A DNA stretch of 64,000 bases from Moringa oleifera (lineage: Eukaryota; Streptophyta; Magnoliopsida; Brassicales; Moringaceae): positions 2,294,001 through 2,358,000 of the forward strand of contig JAJFZO010000889.1 of assembly GCA_021397835.1 (NCBI GenBank), in the 5' to 3' direction. The first letter of the stretch is position 1; every line of letters starts with the position of its first letter. A model generated the notes under the pieces. The model did not search any database, had not been told where the DNA came from, and was given only the letters and a program-made list of their open reading frames with translations. Positions 18,632 to 30,928 of this stretch are shown here, piece after piece. Made by a program: the position numbers and the translations under genes.

Positions 18632-21600
18632 CTAAAGCCATCTTTTATACACCAAAATGTAAACTCTCTTGACCACTTGACCCACTGTAAAGTATCCTAC
18701 AAAAAGAACAACTAAAAACCCAAAATAGGACAGAGGGAGGTGAACAAATCCAAGGGCTTTTCCAATGGCAGTGAACGGAATCATGATTCCAATGGCGGAA
18801 ATCAGGACTGTGGAACAAAGCACAGGCCATGAAGCAACTTCTTGAATGAAGGGAATTTTCTCTGTCCGGATCAGATGGAAAATCAGTGTCTGCATGAGAA
18901 GTCCTTCCACAAACCAGGCAGACTGGAAGAATTGGATTTCTGATAGCCTGTTAACCTTATAATATAAGAAAATGAACAGGACGGTGGCGACATCAGAGAG
19001 AGTACAAACAGGGCCATTCCATAATATGAACATGGGCAAGCCTTTCTCAGACCATCTTGTAGGGGTTTTCACATAATCTTCTTCAATCTTGTCCCATGGG
19101 ATTGCAATCTGTCCAACACTATACAAGAAGTTCTGTGTAATAAGCTGCTTTGGATTCAGTGGCTCATATCGGATGAACAAAGTTGCCACAAAGAGTGAAA
19201 GAATACTTCCTACATTTGCAATAACTGACATTTTAATGTACTTCATAGTGTTACCAAAAGTCAGACGGCCCTGCTCAACTCCAGCAACGAGGACATTGAG
19301 ATCTTTTTCAAGTAAGATAATGTCCGCAAAGTCTTTCGCGACTGATGCTCCTGAATCAACTGATATACCCACATTGGCAGCATCGAGTGCAAGTGAGTCA
19401 TTCACCCCATCACCCAAGAAACCAACAATATGTCTTCCAACAGTCTGCAAGGATTGTACTACTCGGAGTTTCTGGGAAGGGGTGAGCCGGGCAAGCACGG
19501 TTGCTCTTTTAACAGTCTCATGGAAGGCCTCCTCACTCAGAAGCTCAAGATCCGGTCCTGTAGTTACATGACTGGTTCTGATGCCAACTTCCTTGCAAAT
19601 CTTTATTGCCAGAGAAAGTGAGTCACCAGTTAATACTTTTGCTTTTACTCCCTTCTCAGCCAATCGCCATAGAGCTTGTTTTGCTGAGTCCTTAGGTGGG
19701 TCAAAGAATGTTATAAGGCCAAGGAACACCATGTCCGACTCAATGATATCCTCATTGTCCATACCCCAGTCACTTGTTTGCTGCAATATTCAATTAAACT
19801 TTTAGTATACCATTTCGAGCAGGTTAAAATCTTTTTAGCTGGTTGCAGATCTCCTACAGTAGGCAAGACAAAAAATAACCTGGGGACCTAATAGTTTCAA
19901 CATTGCTTACACTTTTTTTTTTTTGATAAACAATCAAATTTTATTCATCCAACTAAGCATACGTATGCTACAAACATCTACAAGCAGCAATATACTAACT
20001 CTATCTCTGTAATTTTCCTGTGTTCTATATAGTATATCAATTGGCAGTATACTGCTTACACATTGAAGTAGAAACTATCTTCAAAAAAGTGTGTGCCTAA
20101 TGGAACTTCTTGCTGGATGGAACATAGTAAGAGAGAGACAAAACATAGAAAATGCAAGTTGTCAAAGCTCAAATATGATTTGGGAGCAGTCTTTTTCCCG
20201 TTAGTAGATTTCGTAAATTTACCGGTCACCACTGAATAAATTCTGCTTAAAACTCTAGTTAACAAGCACCACGAGCTAATAGACCTGATCCCAGAAAATT
20301 AATCAAGCTACACTTGGAAGGAACTCGTGTAGGTCATAAAAACTATGGAAACCATATTTCCATACATGATATTGCTTTCACAAGGAGAACAATGACTAGT
20401 AATTGATTTTGAACTACCTGTTCTCATCTTTATTTTAATGTTGTAGTCTTACTTGTGAGATGAAATTAGATTGACTACTAAGCAGGAAAAGATGCTGTAG
20501 AAATAATTTGGAACTACCTAAAAGCAATAATCGTTGGAACCTATAAAGAAAGAAATGCAAGAGATGCAATAAAAAGAAGAACACAGAATGATAAGAGGTC
20601 AAAGGAAATCCAAACTCACTGATTTTAGCCTCTTTATTGCAAGGCCTATACTCCTTAATCCCTCGTTGCTAAATCTTTCCACCATATCTAGAATCCTCTG
20701 ACGGTCTTCAGGGAAAAATGGTGTAACTGTACCCCTATCAACGTTCTCAACAAAAGAACAAACTTTAAGTACTTCTTCAAGTGCGCCTTTAGTGACCATG
20801 AATCTATTCAGGAATTGGCTACTTCTGTCTTGTATATTTAATTCTGTTTCCAAAATAATGGATACTCTTCTTCGTATAAAATCAAAAGGGATCTCATCAA
20901 TCTTCTGCCATCTGGACGGCTGGAACTTGTATCCATTTGTGTATACATATGCCAAAATTGCACCATCAAGAGGATACTTCTGATCAGTTTTGAAGTAAGA
21001 GTTAAGGAAGGCAAAGTGTAAGACCTTCTCTTTTGGCGAACCCCAGCTGTCAAGATGATTAATCATGACTGCATGGTTCATGGTTAGTGTTCCAGTTTTG
21101 TCAATGCATAGGATATCCCTAGAGAAAAGCAACAAAGACAAAGAATAAGAAGATGAATCAATGATGTCTAATAATGTATAAAGAAAAGTACATCTATGAT
21201 GCAAAAGAGTAAATTTCTACTTAGTATAAGTTGACGTGTTTTCACTTTTCAAGTAATTGGAAATTTGTTTCTTCTGCAATTTGAGCACTTCCCTCCATCA
21301 AGCATTTAACATAATGAAAAGCATAGTCATTAAAACAAATGCACCCAAAGCTGAACAAAAAGCAGTCATAGCTCAAATTCACAAAATACACAATAAAAAC
21401 ACCTGAAAGAAAATAAACAAATAAGAAAACCTAACTACTAAAAGAATCAAAAAAAAAAAAAAAAAAAGCATCAGCCTTCATAATGGACAAAGAAGCTGAA
21501 AGCCATGCAAAAAGGCTTGCATAATGGACATCTAAATGTCACAAGGAGAGGACAACCCCCTTTTCAAAATATTTAACAAACATATTCCTTGAGCATGCGA

Positions 21601-24600
21601 ATAATGTTACACATGCAGTCTCAGATTTCAAGAGGAATTAAGACAAGCTCAACAATCCAGATTCAAAATTTGAAAATTTATCATCATGTCTTGCAAAGCG
21701 AAAATAGCTCCTCTTGTTTACTGTGATATTGTTAATTGGATATTGCAGGAGTTCAATTCTCCACCTGCTATTAATTAGTAATACCAAGTAGAGATGCAAA
21801 AAGTGAAAGCAACAAATCAAGAGCTAAATTAAATACTTAACAAATCTACCTATTCTTATCAGAAATTACTTGTTGAAACACAGTCCACAAGACTTCATCA
21901 AAATTTCACTTTTTCACGACAATATTGCCACATCAACATTTGATAGATCCTCACTCTATATAATGGCAATGGCACATCATCAGAGGTGTCGAGTGTTTAT
22001 GCACTGCAAATGAGACTTTTCCGGTAAAGTATTCATTAAGTAATAAAGCTTACATTGACCCCATGTCTCGTATGGCAGTTAAGCTTTTGACTACACATCT
22101 GTCTCTGGCCATAGCAACTGCTCCTTTGGCAAGACTTGTATTAACAACAAGAGGAAGCATCTGAGGAGTGAGCACACAAGCAACAGAAATTCCAAAAATG
22201 ATACTTTCACTCAAATTATGAGATGTAAAGTAATCGGTTAGTATTATGAATGTAACTACGATTAGCATAACACCAACGAGCACATAAGATATCTGCCGGA
22301 TGCCTTTCTCAAAGCTATCTGGTGGTCTCCTTTTCCCTATACTTGAAAATACGATGCTCATATAGGTCTTGGATCCTGTGGAGACAACTAGACCAGTTCC
22401 ACTGCCTGATACCACATTTGTTCCCTAAAGATCAATGACAACCAGTATCTATCTCAGTCATTTATATTTATAAAAAATTAATTTTGAAAAAAGAAAATTA
22501 TCGAAAAAAAACAACAACGACGACAATCTTTGGCTGCTTAGGAAAGTTAGTAGGACTGACTTATCAGCAAAGGGGCGAAAAAAAAAAAAAAAAACACCAT
22601 CAGAGAAAATGCTCAAGCCACACGGAGTTTGGTACATCAATAAAGCCATATTGTTTGCTTCCTTTCTGTGCATTAGAATTCATTTAGTAATCATTTACCC
22701 AAGGTCCTAAATGCTAGACTGTTTATAGAACTCTAAAGCTTTACTGATGATACACCAGAGGGTAATTTTCCCAGCACAATTCGTGGAAACAGAGAATCTG
22801 GTTCTTAGATGCCTCTCCCACAGTACTCATCCTATATAGAAAATAATTTTCCTGTATTCTAATCCTTCCATGACAAGCATTATTTTACTCAGTTGTGTCA
22901 TGTAAGCTATGTCATTGAACCGAGGTCAGACAAAATGAACTACTGAGTCCAGGAACACATATGCAACACAACATAATTTTTCACCAACTCACTAATGGAA
23001 CTGACTTTACATTTCAAATACTCCAAACGTGGTAACTAACAATGCAACCAGAGAGTTATATCCCAAGTTAACAGAAATATAATTATCCGGGAAGGAAAGT
23101 TAGTTTTTTTGTTCATTTCTTCCATGTTTGTTTTTCATTTTTCATTTTTGGTGGTACCTTGCACTGCTATTGTCTGAGTCAAATTACCTATTGCAGGATT
23201 TCCCAATTGCAATCCGTAATGTACTCCTAGCAATTTATAATCCTGACATCCTGATTTGTCCCTTGGTGGGACACGAATTTCAGCTATAGTATATAACTTC
23301 CAAGCAAAAAAGGTAAGAATAGGCGAATTGTCAAACTGATCATGCATTTCGCCATACATTTACGGATCATGTAACAATTCTACCATCAAATGTACACTGT
23401 ACAAGCTAACGCACCTTATTAATGCAACAATTAAACACGTACCATAAAGCAAATATTCTTTAACTCTAGCAAAGGAATGCTCCGATCTTCTCTAACATCA
23501 GCTGTTTTTTCGGTCATCCAGGACTCCCCTGTCAATGAGGACTGACTGTTGAAGAAGTAAGACGTCATAATAGGTTCTATAACTGACTGAAGAGAGGGAA
23601 GAAATGGCATGAAGAAACCAACAAATTCTTGTAAACACAACAGGAAAGGTTTAAGCTGCTATACCTTACAACCAGGTGTTTTGAAGATAATAATCTCACA
23701 TCACCAGGAAAGAGGTCCCCAGGCTCAAAAACAATAATGTCACCTGGGACGACATCTCTTTGATCAACCTGGACTATTAATTCAGTCTGAACGACCCTTC
23801 CTGCACATCTTTGAACTTTAATAGGGCATCTCACAAATTCTGAAAGTTTCATGGCTGCTTTTGAACAGCTGTATTCCTAGACGGTACATGGACAATTATT
23901 TAAGACCACATTTGAGAAATGAAAACATATGGCACCTGCTTAACTGAAAAGAATTCAGCAATAAATACCTCATAGAATCGGAGTGAGACACTAATAAAGA
24001 CCAATACTAGCATGAAGCATCCATTTGGGCTGTCACTGGCTAAGTATGACAGTGCCGACAAGACAATCAGAATGATATTGAATGGATGAAAGAAAGCATT
24101 CCATAGAAGATGCCACCAGCTTGGGAAAGTATATTCAAAAGGAACATTAGGGCCATTTTCCCTCAACCTATGTTCAGCCTCGGTAAAGCTCAAGCCTACC
24201 AAAATGGAAAGGAATCAAAACCAAGAAAAGAGAAGGAGTTAAAGAAACGTATATGCCAGTTGATTCACCATAATTATGAAGTAACAGATGGATGTTGTAA
24301 CAAATACATAAGTCAGAGGGGATAAAAAGAAATGTCCCATAAGAAAGAAGACAGACTAGTTGTTTACTCTTCAGTATACTTTGGCTTTTTTTTTATGTGA
24401 TGGATCATTCTAGTGGAGGTTGTCTGGCAGTAATTGCATGATTAGACAAATGGCTCTTTGCTCCCCATAAAACAACCATATTTTTTTTTTTTCTTTTTTT
24501 CCTTTTTTTTTTTTTTTTTTTTGGTATTCTTTCTTGTGTAGCAGGAGAAACTGTTAGGGTGACTAGTCCAATTCTTCATAAGTGAGCTCGTTTCCATTAT

Positions 24601-24934
24601 GTCAGTACTTGTCAATCAAGTTTGATTTGTTTAACATATTCACTCTACCCATATACACCACAGATTTTTCTTTTGCTGAAATGAAACTTATTATCTATGT
24701 CCATATAGACATGTAGAATCTATGAAGATGTTATACATTAAAGCTATCTTATTAACAGGCATACCATCAAACACCTCAAAGTCATATGAGAAAATCACCT
24801 CTTTCTGTAGATCGAACATACTCAAAAACCAAATCCTTTTCTGATTGGGCCAAGGCATATAACCAAGAAGAAACCTTCTCTTCTTCTGCTGTTCGCGAAC
24901 CCCCATCAATTTTGCCTGCAGACCCAATACATAC

Positions 24935-24971
<37 letters not shown>

Positions 24972-25250
24972 AAGAAAGAAGACAAACCCATCTTAAATAC
25001 ATCTCCAAGAAAACCAAATCATAAATTTAAATTACCTTAAAAAAAGGGGAAATTTAAAAGAGATAAAGAAAAAATCAAAGTCACCTCTCGACATGAAACG
25101 CCGCAAGAATCTAAAAACTGAAGCCGGAGTGCCATCGCGGTGGGTATTGTTGGGATTGTTGATAAGGCTTTCAGGTAGTGGGTTTCTAGAAGGGAGGCTG
25201 TCTCGATGGGTTCTTGAAGTGAATATAGAGAGGAATTTGATTCTCCCCAT
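18632..25250 (-). CDS. PH1: PH1-like P3B P-type ATPase (Mg-transporter type)
   Basis: Eight exons on the minus strand: 25250-25085, 24915-24799, 24195-23969, 23876-23665, 23545-23443, 22424-22054, 21118-20620 and 19780-18632; all phases join, giving 947 residues. Seen: P-type landmarks TGES (246-249, actuator domain), DKTGT with phospho-acceptor D405, KVLTGD (613-618), DPPK (592-595) and GDGVND (688-693), with the usual membrane helices, and LTPQMLPLV in the fourth helix. Bacterial MgtA/MgtB are the closest class. In petunia, PH1 is a tonoplast P3B ATPase that partners the P3A pump PH5 to hyperacidify petal vacuoles; citrus and grape homologues are linked to fruit or vacuolar acidity. A role at the tonoplast is therefore inferred, not shown. 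The start MGRIKFLS is the first in-frame ATG that gives a short basic N-terminus; frames open further upstream carry no family similarity that I recognise. Confidence 0.93.
19913..20052 (-). mobile_element. Short poly(A)-tailed retroelement insertion with target-site duplication
   Basis: In intron 7 of the PH1-like gene, a 140-base block begins with a run of 12 T (a poly(A) tail read on the minus strand). It is flanked on both sides by the 9-mer tgcttacac (19904-19912 and 20053-20061). Tail plus target-site duplication is the mark of LINE-driven retroposition. The tail-proximal sequence (AATAAAATTTGATTG on the minus strand) looks like a 3' UTR with a poly(A) signal, so a 5'-truncated LINE or a short retrosequence is likelier than an intact SINE. 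Confidence 0.75.
24928..24971. repeat. (ACAT)n-(AT)n compound microsatellite
   Basis: ACAT tetranucleotide repeats run directly into AT dinucleotide repeats in intron 1 of the PH1-like gene, about 15 bases from the exon 2 acceptor. Length variation here could affect splicing. Confidence 0.9.
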
Positions 25251-27718
25251 GTGAGGAACGTGATCGCCGTATGGCCGAGATGGGTAAGAACACACATGAA
25301 ACACAGAGCAAACAAGGAATAATGCAAGAAACCAACCATTCTTTGGAGGTAGAATAGTTGAAAAGAGGATATGAAGGGAGAGATAGAGTGCACACAAATC
25401 ATTTTCAGTAACATTGCCGGCTATGTATTTCCTGGTTCCGTCTCTTCAACAACCAGAACTCAAATGACCGTTAGGTGCACTTCCTAGAAGAAAAAAGAAA
25501 CATTCTGGTTGGTACGCGCACCTGCGAGTCGCCCCTCGCCACCACCCCACCCAGACCGGGTTCAAAGAACGGACTACCTTTCTTGTCTGAAATTTGGGCC
25601 GACCCGTTAGCTTCAGGCCATGGCTTGAAAGGTGGGCTCGACCAGTTCTGGTACAATTTTTGCTTTTTCTGAAAAATTAGCTTAAACCCTAATGCAAAAT
25701 ATTGTCGCATTTCAGAAAATTCATAAAATTTGAGTTTGAAGACTAAAATAATTTTCATAAATTCTAAGAAGTAATCAAAGATAATTTTGATCACTGAAAT
25801 AAACGTTATTATGGTTAATTAGATGAATACTAATTAATGATTTGTGCATGTGCGCCCAACCATAGAAGCAAAAAGCTTCGACAGAAGAACACAAGGAATC
25901 AAGAACAGCTAATGCAACAACATGGCCATTTTGAGGAAAAGCCCCACAGAAATAATATAAGGAGTCTGCATTCACTAAATTGTGTGTGCCCACTTGTTTT
26001 TCTAAAGCAATGCTTGATTTGTTAACAAAGGGGTTTTTCATCTCCTGGTGTTCGAGTTTGCAGCATGGACTCCTTTCCTCCTCACACATTCAAAATCGAT
26101 ATCGTTGTGAACAAAATCATATGTTCTTATCTGAATTCTGATCTTAATCATGAAATATGTTGTATTTTTTGCTATAGGATTAACAATAATTAAGTATTAA
26201 TTATGTACTCATTATAATAACATTCTTGTTAATATTGATATGATCTTAAGATTTACTTTGATCTCTTTTTTTAATCAAATTTTGATTTTTAAAACATATT
26301 CAAACAAATTTTAATTATTAATTTTATTTAAATAAAATTTTAATTCAAAATAATTATAAAAAATTAATAATATTTTACAATATTGAAATGCCCGAACGAA
26401 TTATTTTACACTCTATTTTGATTAATCTTATATATCAAATTTAAATTATTTTCAATTAATGGGTTATTTTTATAAATTTTTTAAAATGTTTATATTATAT
26501 GATTTTTTAAAAAATATATTTTTAATATTTTAAAAATTCTAAATTTGTTATAAAATATTTTTAATTTAAAATTTTTAAATTTTTAAATTCAATTTAGATA
26601 TTTTTAAAATTTTAAATTATTTTTTAAAAAATAAAATACAAAATTTTAAATAATTTTTACCTTAAATATTAATTTATTTTAAAGTTTTAATCATTATAAC
26701 TTGTTATTGAAGATTATTCTTTCTGATTATTCTTTCTGATGTTATATATTACTCAATAATGTAGTCAAGTCACTTAGATTGTTCAATTTTTCCTAGTAAA
26801 TGGTCCAAATTCTTAATGTCTATATGCCTTCATAACTTTATATACTGATTAACTAATTAAGTATTTCATGACAGGAGAATTGTAGCTGTTAAGGCCACTA
26901 GGGGAACAATTAGTCATGGATAATGAGTTTCTGATTCCCATCGGGAATAACCTTTTAGTACAACTCGTATATTAATTACTCTTAATTTTGAAAGTGAAAT
27001 TAATTAACATAAATATCAAAAAAGAAACAGTAAATTAACTGCATGGAATAATAATTTCAACTTTCCCAAAAAGATAATACATATAAATAGTTCTCAACGT
27101 GGTCGGTTTATACATATAGGGATGAGCAATGGGGACAGATGACCAGCAGCATTGTTATTGATCTTCTGAATACGAATTCCCTTTCACTATCTTGAATTGA
27201 ACCAGACATGCACCCAGAAAATACAAAGTTCCAGTGTACATTATCCAAGTCAAAATCATCGCTGTTTAGTTTAATCGTTCAAGACAACATAAATTAATTT
27301 CTTCAGAGCCTCAACTTCATCAACTCTCACTTTGTGCTTAATTTGGTGAGGAAAAGTTTCATCAAGAACAAGCTCAAACGCTTAACAGAAGAAAACATTG
27401 GAGACAACATAAGTAAACAGACAGACTTTCATTGCAAAGAAGCTCAAAGGTAGCATTCCAGTAGCCTGATGAGGCCATGCTCATAGTTTACAGATATCAA
27501 ATTAAACAGTACGGACTGTTTTTGATTTGAAGATCATTAGGGTCTGCTATATGTGACACTGAAAGCTGTGCCTATATGCAGAGCTCAAAAAAGGGAGTGG
27601 GTGGATCAAAAAGGGTTATGAAACATCCCAACCTATAGAAGTGTCACCGTTTTTGCAGACCTACTAGACTTCAAAACTGAAAGCAATATTAATCCTTCAC
27701 GGAGGAAGCAATTTGAGG
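25251..27718. other. Intergenic region with AT-rich repeat
   Basis: The first few hundred bases should be the PH1-like promoter and 5' UTR. From about 26230 to 26700 the sequence is nearly pure A/T and resembles, at its left part, the AT-rich block at about 46.7 kb. No coding frame is supported. The 3' UTR of the MIZ1-domain gene probably occupies the right end. Confidence 0.5.
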
Positions 27719-28423
27719 TCACCGTGACCGGAAAAGGAAAATGCTAAGTTCCTGGCCGATGTTTCCATCTGGGTCGATCAGATGGAAAGATTCAGATTCA
27801 GATGATCCACAAACTCTTTTATAGCTTGCTCTTAAGTACATAAGCTCGTTTCCGTGGTCTAGTTCCCTTCCACTTATAACCCCAGCACCTACAACAACTG
27901 AACTCAGTAGCTTCAATGCGTCCATGTCAGTTTTAGATGGCCTGCGCTTGACTGCATACCCAACTCTTCTGCCATTACAGTACATAGTCCACACTGGCAT
28001 GGACAACAGAGACTGAGAATCTGCAGTAGGATAGTATCCTGATGTGGAGCACTCCAAGGCAATACGTAGAATCCCACCTTGCATTTCCTTGGCTAAAACC
28101 CATGTGGGTACCGCAAGCTCAAGAAGGAGAATAGGGTTTGTGGATTGAGCGCTTGTTTGAACACAGAAGCTAACCTTCCCTCTGCGGTAGCCGAATATGG
28201 TGCCTGTTATCTTGGAAGAGGAAGCTTGCTTTGGGGTATAGTAGTTGTAGATATAGTCTTCTTGCTTGATTTCTTGCTCCTCCATGACGGTGCAGTTGCA
28301 GCTCGGAATAAGAAGCTTCATGAGAGAACGGAGGAGCCTCCATGATCGGACTTGCTTCTGGCAGTCGACGGTGGTGACACCATCGGTGATGTTGGTGGTG
28401 GCACCAATTGTGGGATATGCCAT
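27719..28423 (-). CDS. MIZU-KUSSEI 1-like (DUF617) protein
   Basis: Single-exon frame of 234 residues. Family features seen: an N-terminal Ser/Thr-rich stretch, then a MIZ1 domain from about residue 70 to the end, with GTIFGYRRGKVSFCVQ, the LLLELAVPT segment, the WTMYCNGRRVGYAVKR motif, and the C-terminal YLRASYKRV...SFHLIDPDG block. MIZ1 in Arabidopsis is a plant-specific protein needed for root hydrotropism and associated with the ER membrane; most paralogues have no known role. A TATA box (TATATAAA on the minus strand) lies 56 bases upstream of the start, which supports this start and a very short leader. Which paralogue this is cannot be told here. Confidence 0.93.
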   Translation of the reverse strand: MAYPTIGATTNITDGVTTVDCQKQVRSWRLLRSLMKLLIPSCNCTVMEEQEIKQEDYIYNYYTPKQASSSKITGTIFGYRRGKVSFCVQTSAQSTNPILLLELAVPTWVLAKEMQGGILRIALECSTSGYYPTADSQSLLSMPVWTMYCNGRRVGYAVKRRPSKTDMDALKLLSSVVVGAGVISGRELDHGNELMYLRASYKRVCGSSESESFHLIDPDGNIGQELSIFLFRSR

Positions 28424-30199
28424 GGTCGTTTCTGCAGTGTAAGGGAAGGCCTGAGGGTTCTTGTGGATGACTACATGGTTTATATACAGAAGATGGTAAG
28501 AGCCTGTTCTCTTTCCTATTTCAATTTCTAGTTTTTCTTATTTGTTTGGTCAAACAGAAGCAACTTTTTTGTTGTAACAGCTGCCTCATTTAATTTGGTA
28601 TACAAAAATCTCTCCTATCATGAGTCTCAAGGGCTTTCCAATCTTAGGGATGTTAATTAGCCAAATAATTTGATTTAGAGTGAAGAAGGAAAGCAAAGAG
28701 TAAGAGAAAATCTGTACGAAAAATATAAACAAGTGACCTCCACATCATCTAATGATTAGAGCATTCGATACGGTGCGGCATAACAAGTCGAAACTTACAA
28801 CTGTTCAAAGTTTTTAAATTTTATGCTAAGAATCTTTTCTAAGTGTTACTTTGGGGTACCCTAGCCTCCTAATAATGTAGGGACTTAGGTAAAACATCCA
28901 AAAGCACAACACTAGATTTTATTTCCCACTCTTGTTTTGCATTTATACATCAGATGAGGTAGAGAGCTGTGCACTTTTTTTCAGATGGGGAGCTTCAGGC
29001 AATAAATGGAGTTGGTTTCTGCTTTCTAGCCTGGTTTTCTCCACTCATGTCCTTCGCCTTTTTTTTTTTTGGTTTCCCCCCCTTTCCACAAACTGACAAA
29101 CCACAGTTTTAATTCTGATTTTCTTGTTCGTTTTTCCAAAACCCAATTGAATATACCCTGCCTTTATCTTTTCCTGGGTATCAACACAGGCAATTCAATT
29201 AGAATTCCTAATTAACAATGGCTCCTTATAATCATATAAATTTTGGATGTTAAGCTTAAATGAGGGGCTGGTATTTGGGCCCAGATTTACGTAAGCCTGA
29301 GGGCCTGAGACAGGCCAGCTTCTGAATTCTTTTGGTTTTTAATAGTTCTGGTTGGATCTTTTGGCAAGGGCACTTAATGTACGCGTTGCGTGAAATTAAG
29401 CGCTGGTTCCAATTTGGTTGTTGAGGAAATGGACAAGCAGAGAAGCCAAAGACAAAGCAAGGTGTGCCATCTCACTGTCTGGATCATTGTTGCCAATGCT
29501 GACACTTCTGTTGTTTTAGTAATATTATAATTTGGAGAAAAGATTGAAAAGAACATCTAAAATATAGGACATGACACAAGATACAGTGACCATATGGGTT
29601 CAGTGTCATCCACCAGTGGCAGATATTACAGAAACATAAAGAAAATTCTAGGCAAGGGAGCTTCTTCTTCTTTTTTCTTTTGGGAAGAAGCCAAACAAAA
29701 GTTAAGTCCTTCAGGCTAATTCAGGAACAAAGCAAAAACAACCAGGCCAAACCAAACTGTTCCTTGCAGTTTCAATGAAGGACATGCTCCCTTTTTTCGT
29801 TCTGTGAAGAAAGCATGAGGGATTGACTGAGACAATATATTCATCAAGACAGCTAGCATGAGATTGCTCACAGATCAGCCCAAGGGTTCTTTCTTATAAT
29901 CCATGCTTCATTGAACAAAGTCTTTCTGGGTTTAATGGTTTTCCATGTAATCCATTCTCAAATAGAAATAAACAGAAGGATAACACGTGAACAAATATAC
30001 TAAGAGGACAATTTCCACATGAAACTATCAGCAAACAGGTAGATGGCAATATTGTTTAAAGTAAAATCCTCTAAAGTGCAACTTAATCTAAACTAAAGCA
30101 CGAAATCTTGACAGATATGCACATCCATCACTTAATTGAAACCAGTAAACCCAGAAGCGTAAACAGAGGTGGAAACAAGAATTAACTAAAATACCCTTC
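28424..30199. other. Intergenic region
   Basis: Contains the MIZ1-like promoter at its left edge and the histone H3 3' region at its right edge. I see no coding frame or RNA gene in the middle. Confidence 0.6.
28479..28486 (-). promoter_or_regulatory. TATA box of MIZ1-like gene
   Basis: TATATAAA on the minus strand, 56 bases before the ATG at 28423. The implied 5' UTR is about 25 bases. Confidence 0.6.
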
Positions 30200-30922
<723 letters not shown>

Positions 30923-30928
30923 TTAGTT

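Noticed and set aside
23135..23359. 74-codon minus-strand frame in PH1-like intron 5
   Set aside because: It lies between two well-supported exons, does not fit the splice phase and matches no P-type ATPase segment.
25032..25414. Longer N-terminal extensions for the PH1-like protein
   Set aside because: Frames open up to 25397 and 25414, but the extra sequence is hydrophobic and shows no family match. The in-frame MGRIKFLS start at 25250 gives a plausible cytosolic N-terminus.
28741..28810. tRNA-like string between MIZ1 and H3 genes
   Set aside because: A box-like gattagagc and a gttcaaag are present, but no cloverleaf with paired acceptor stem could be drawn.
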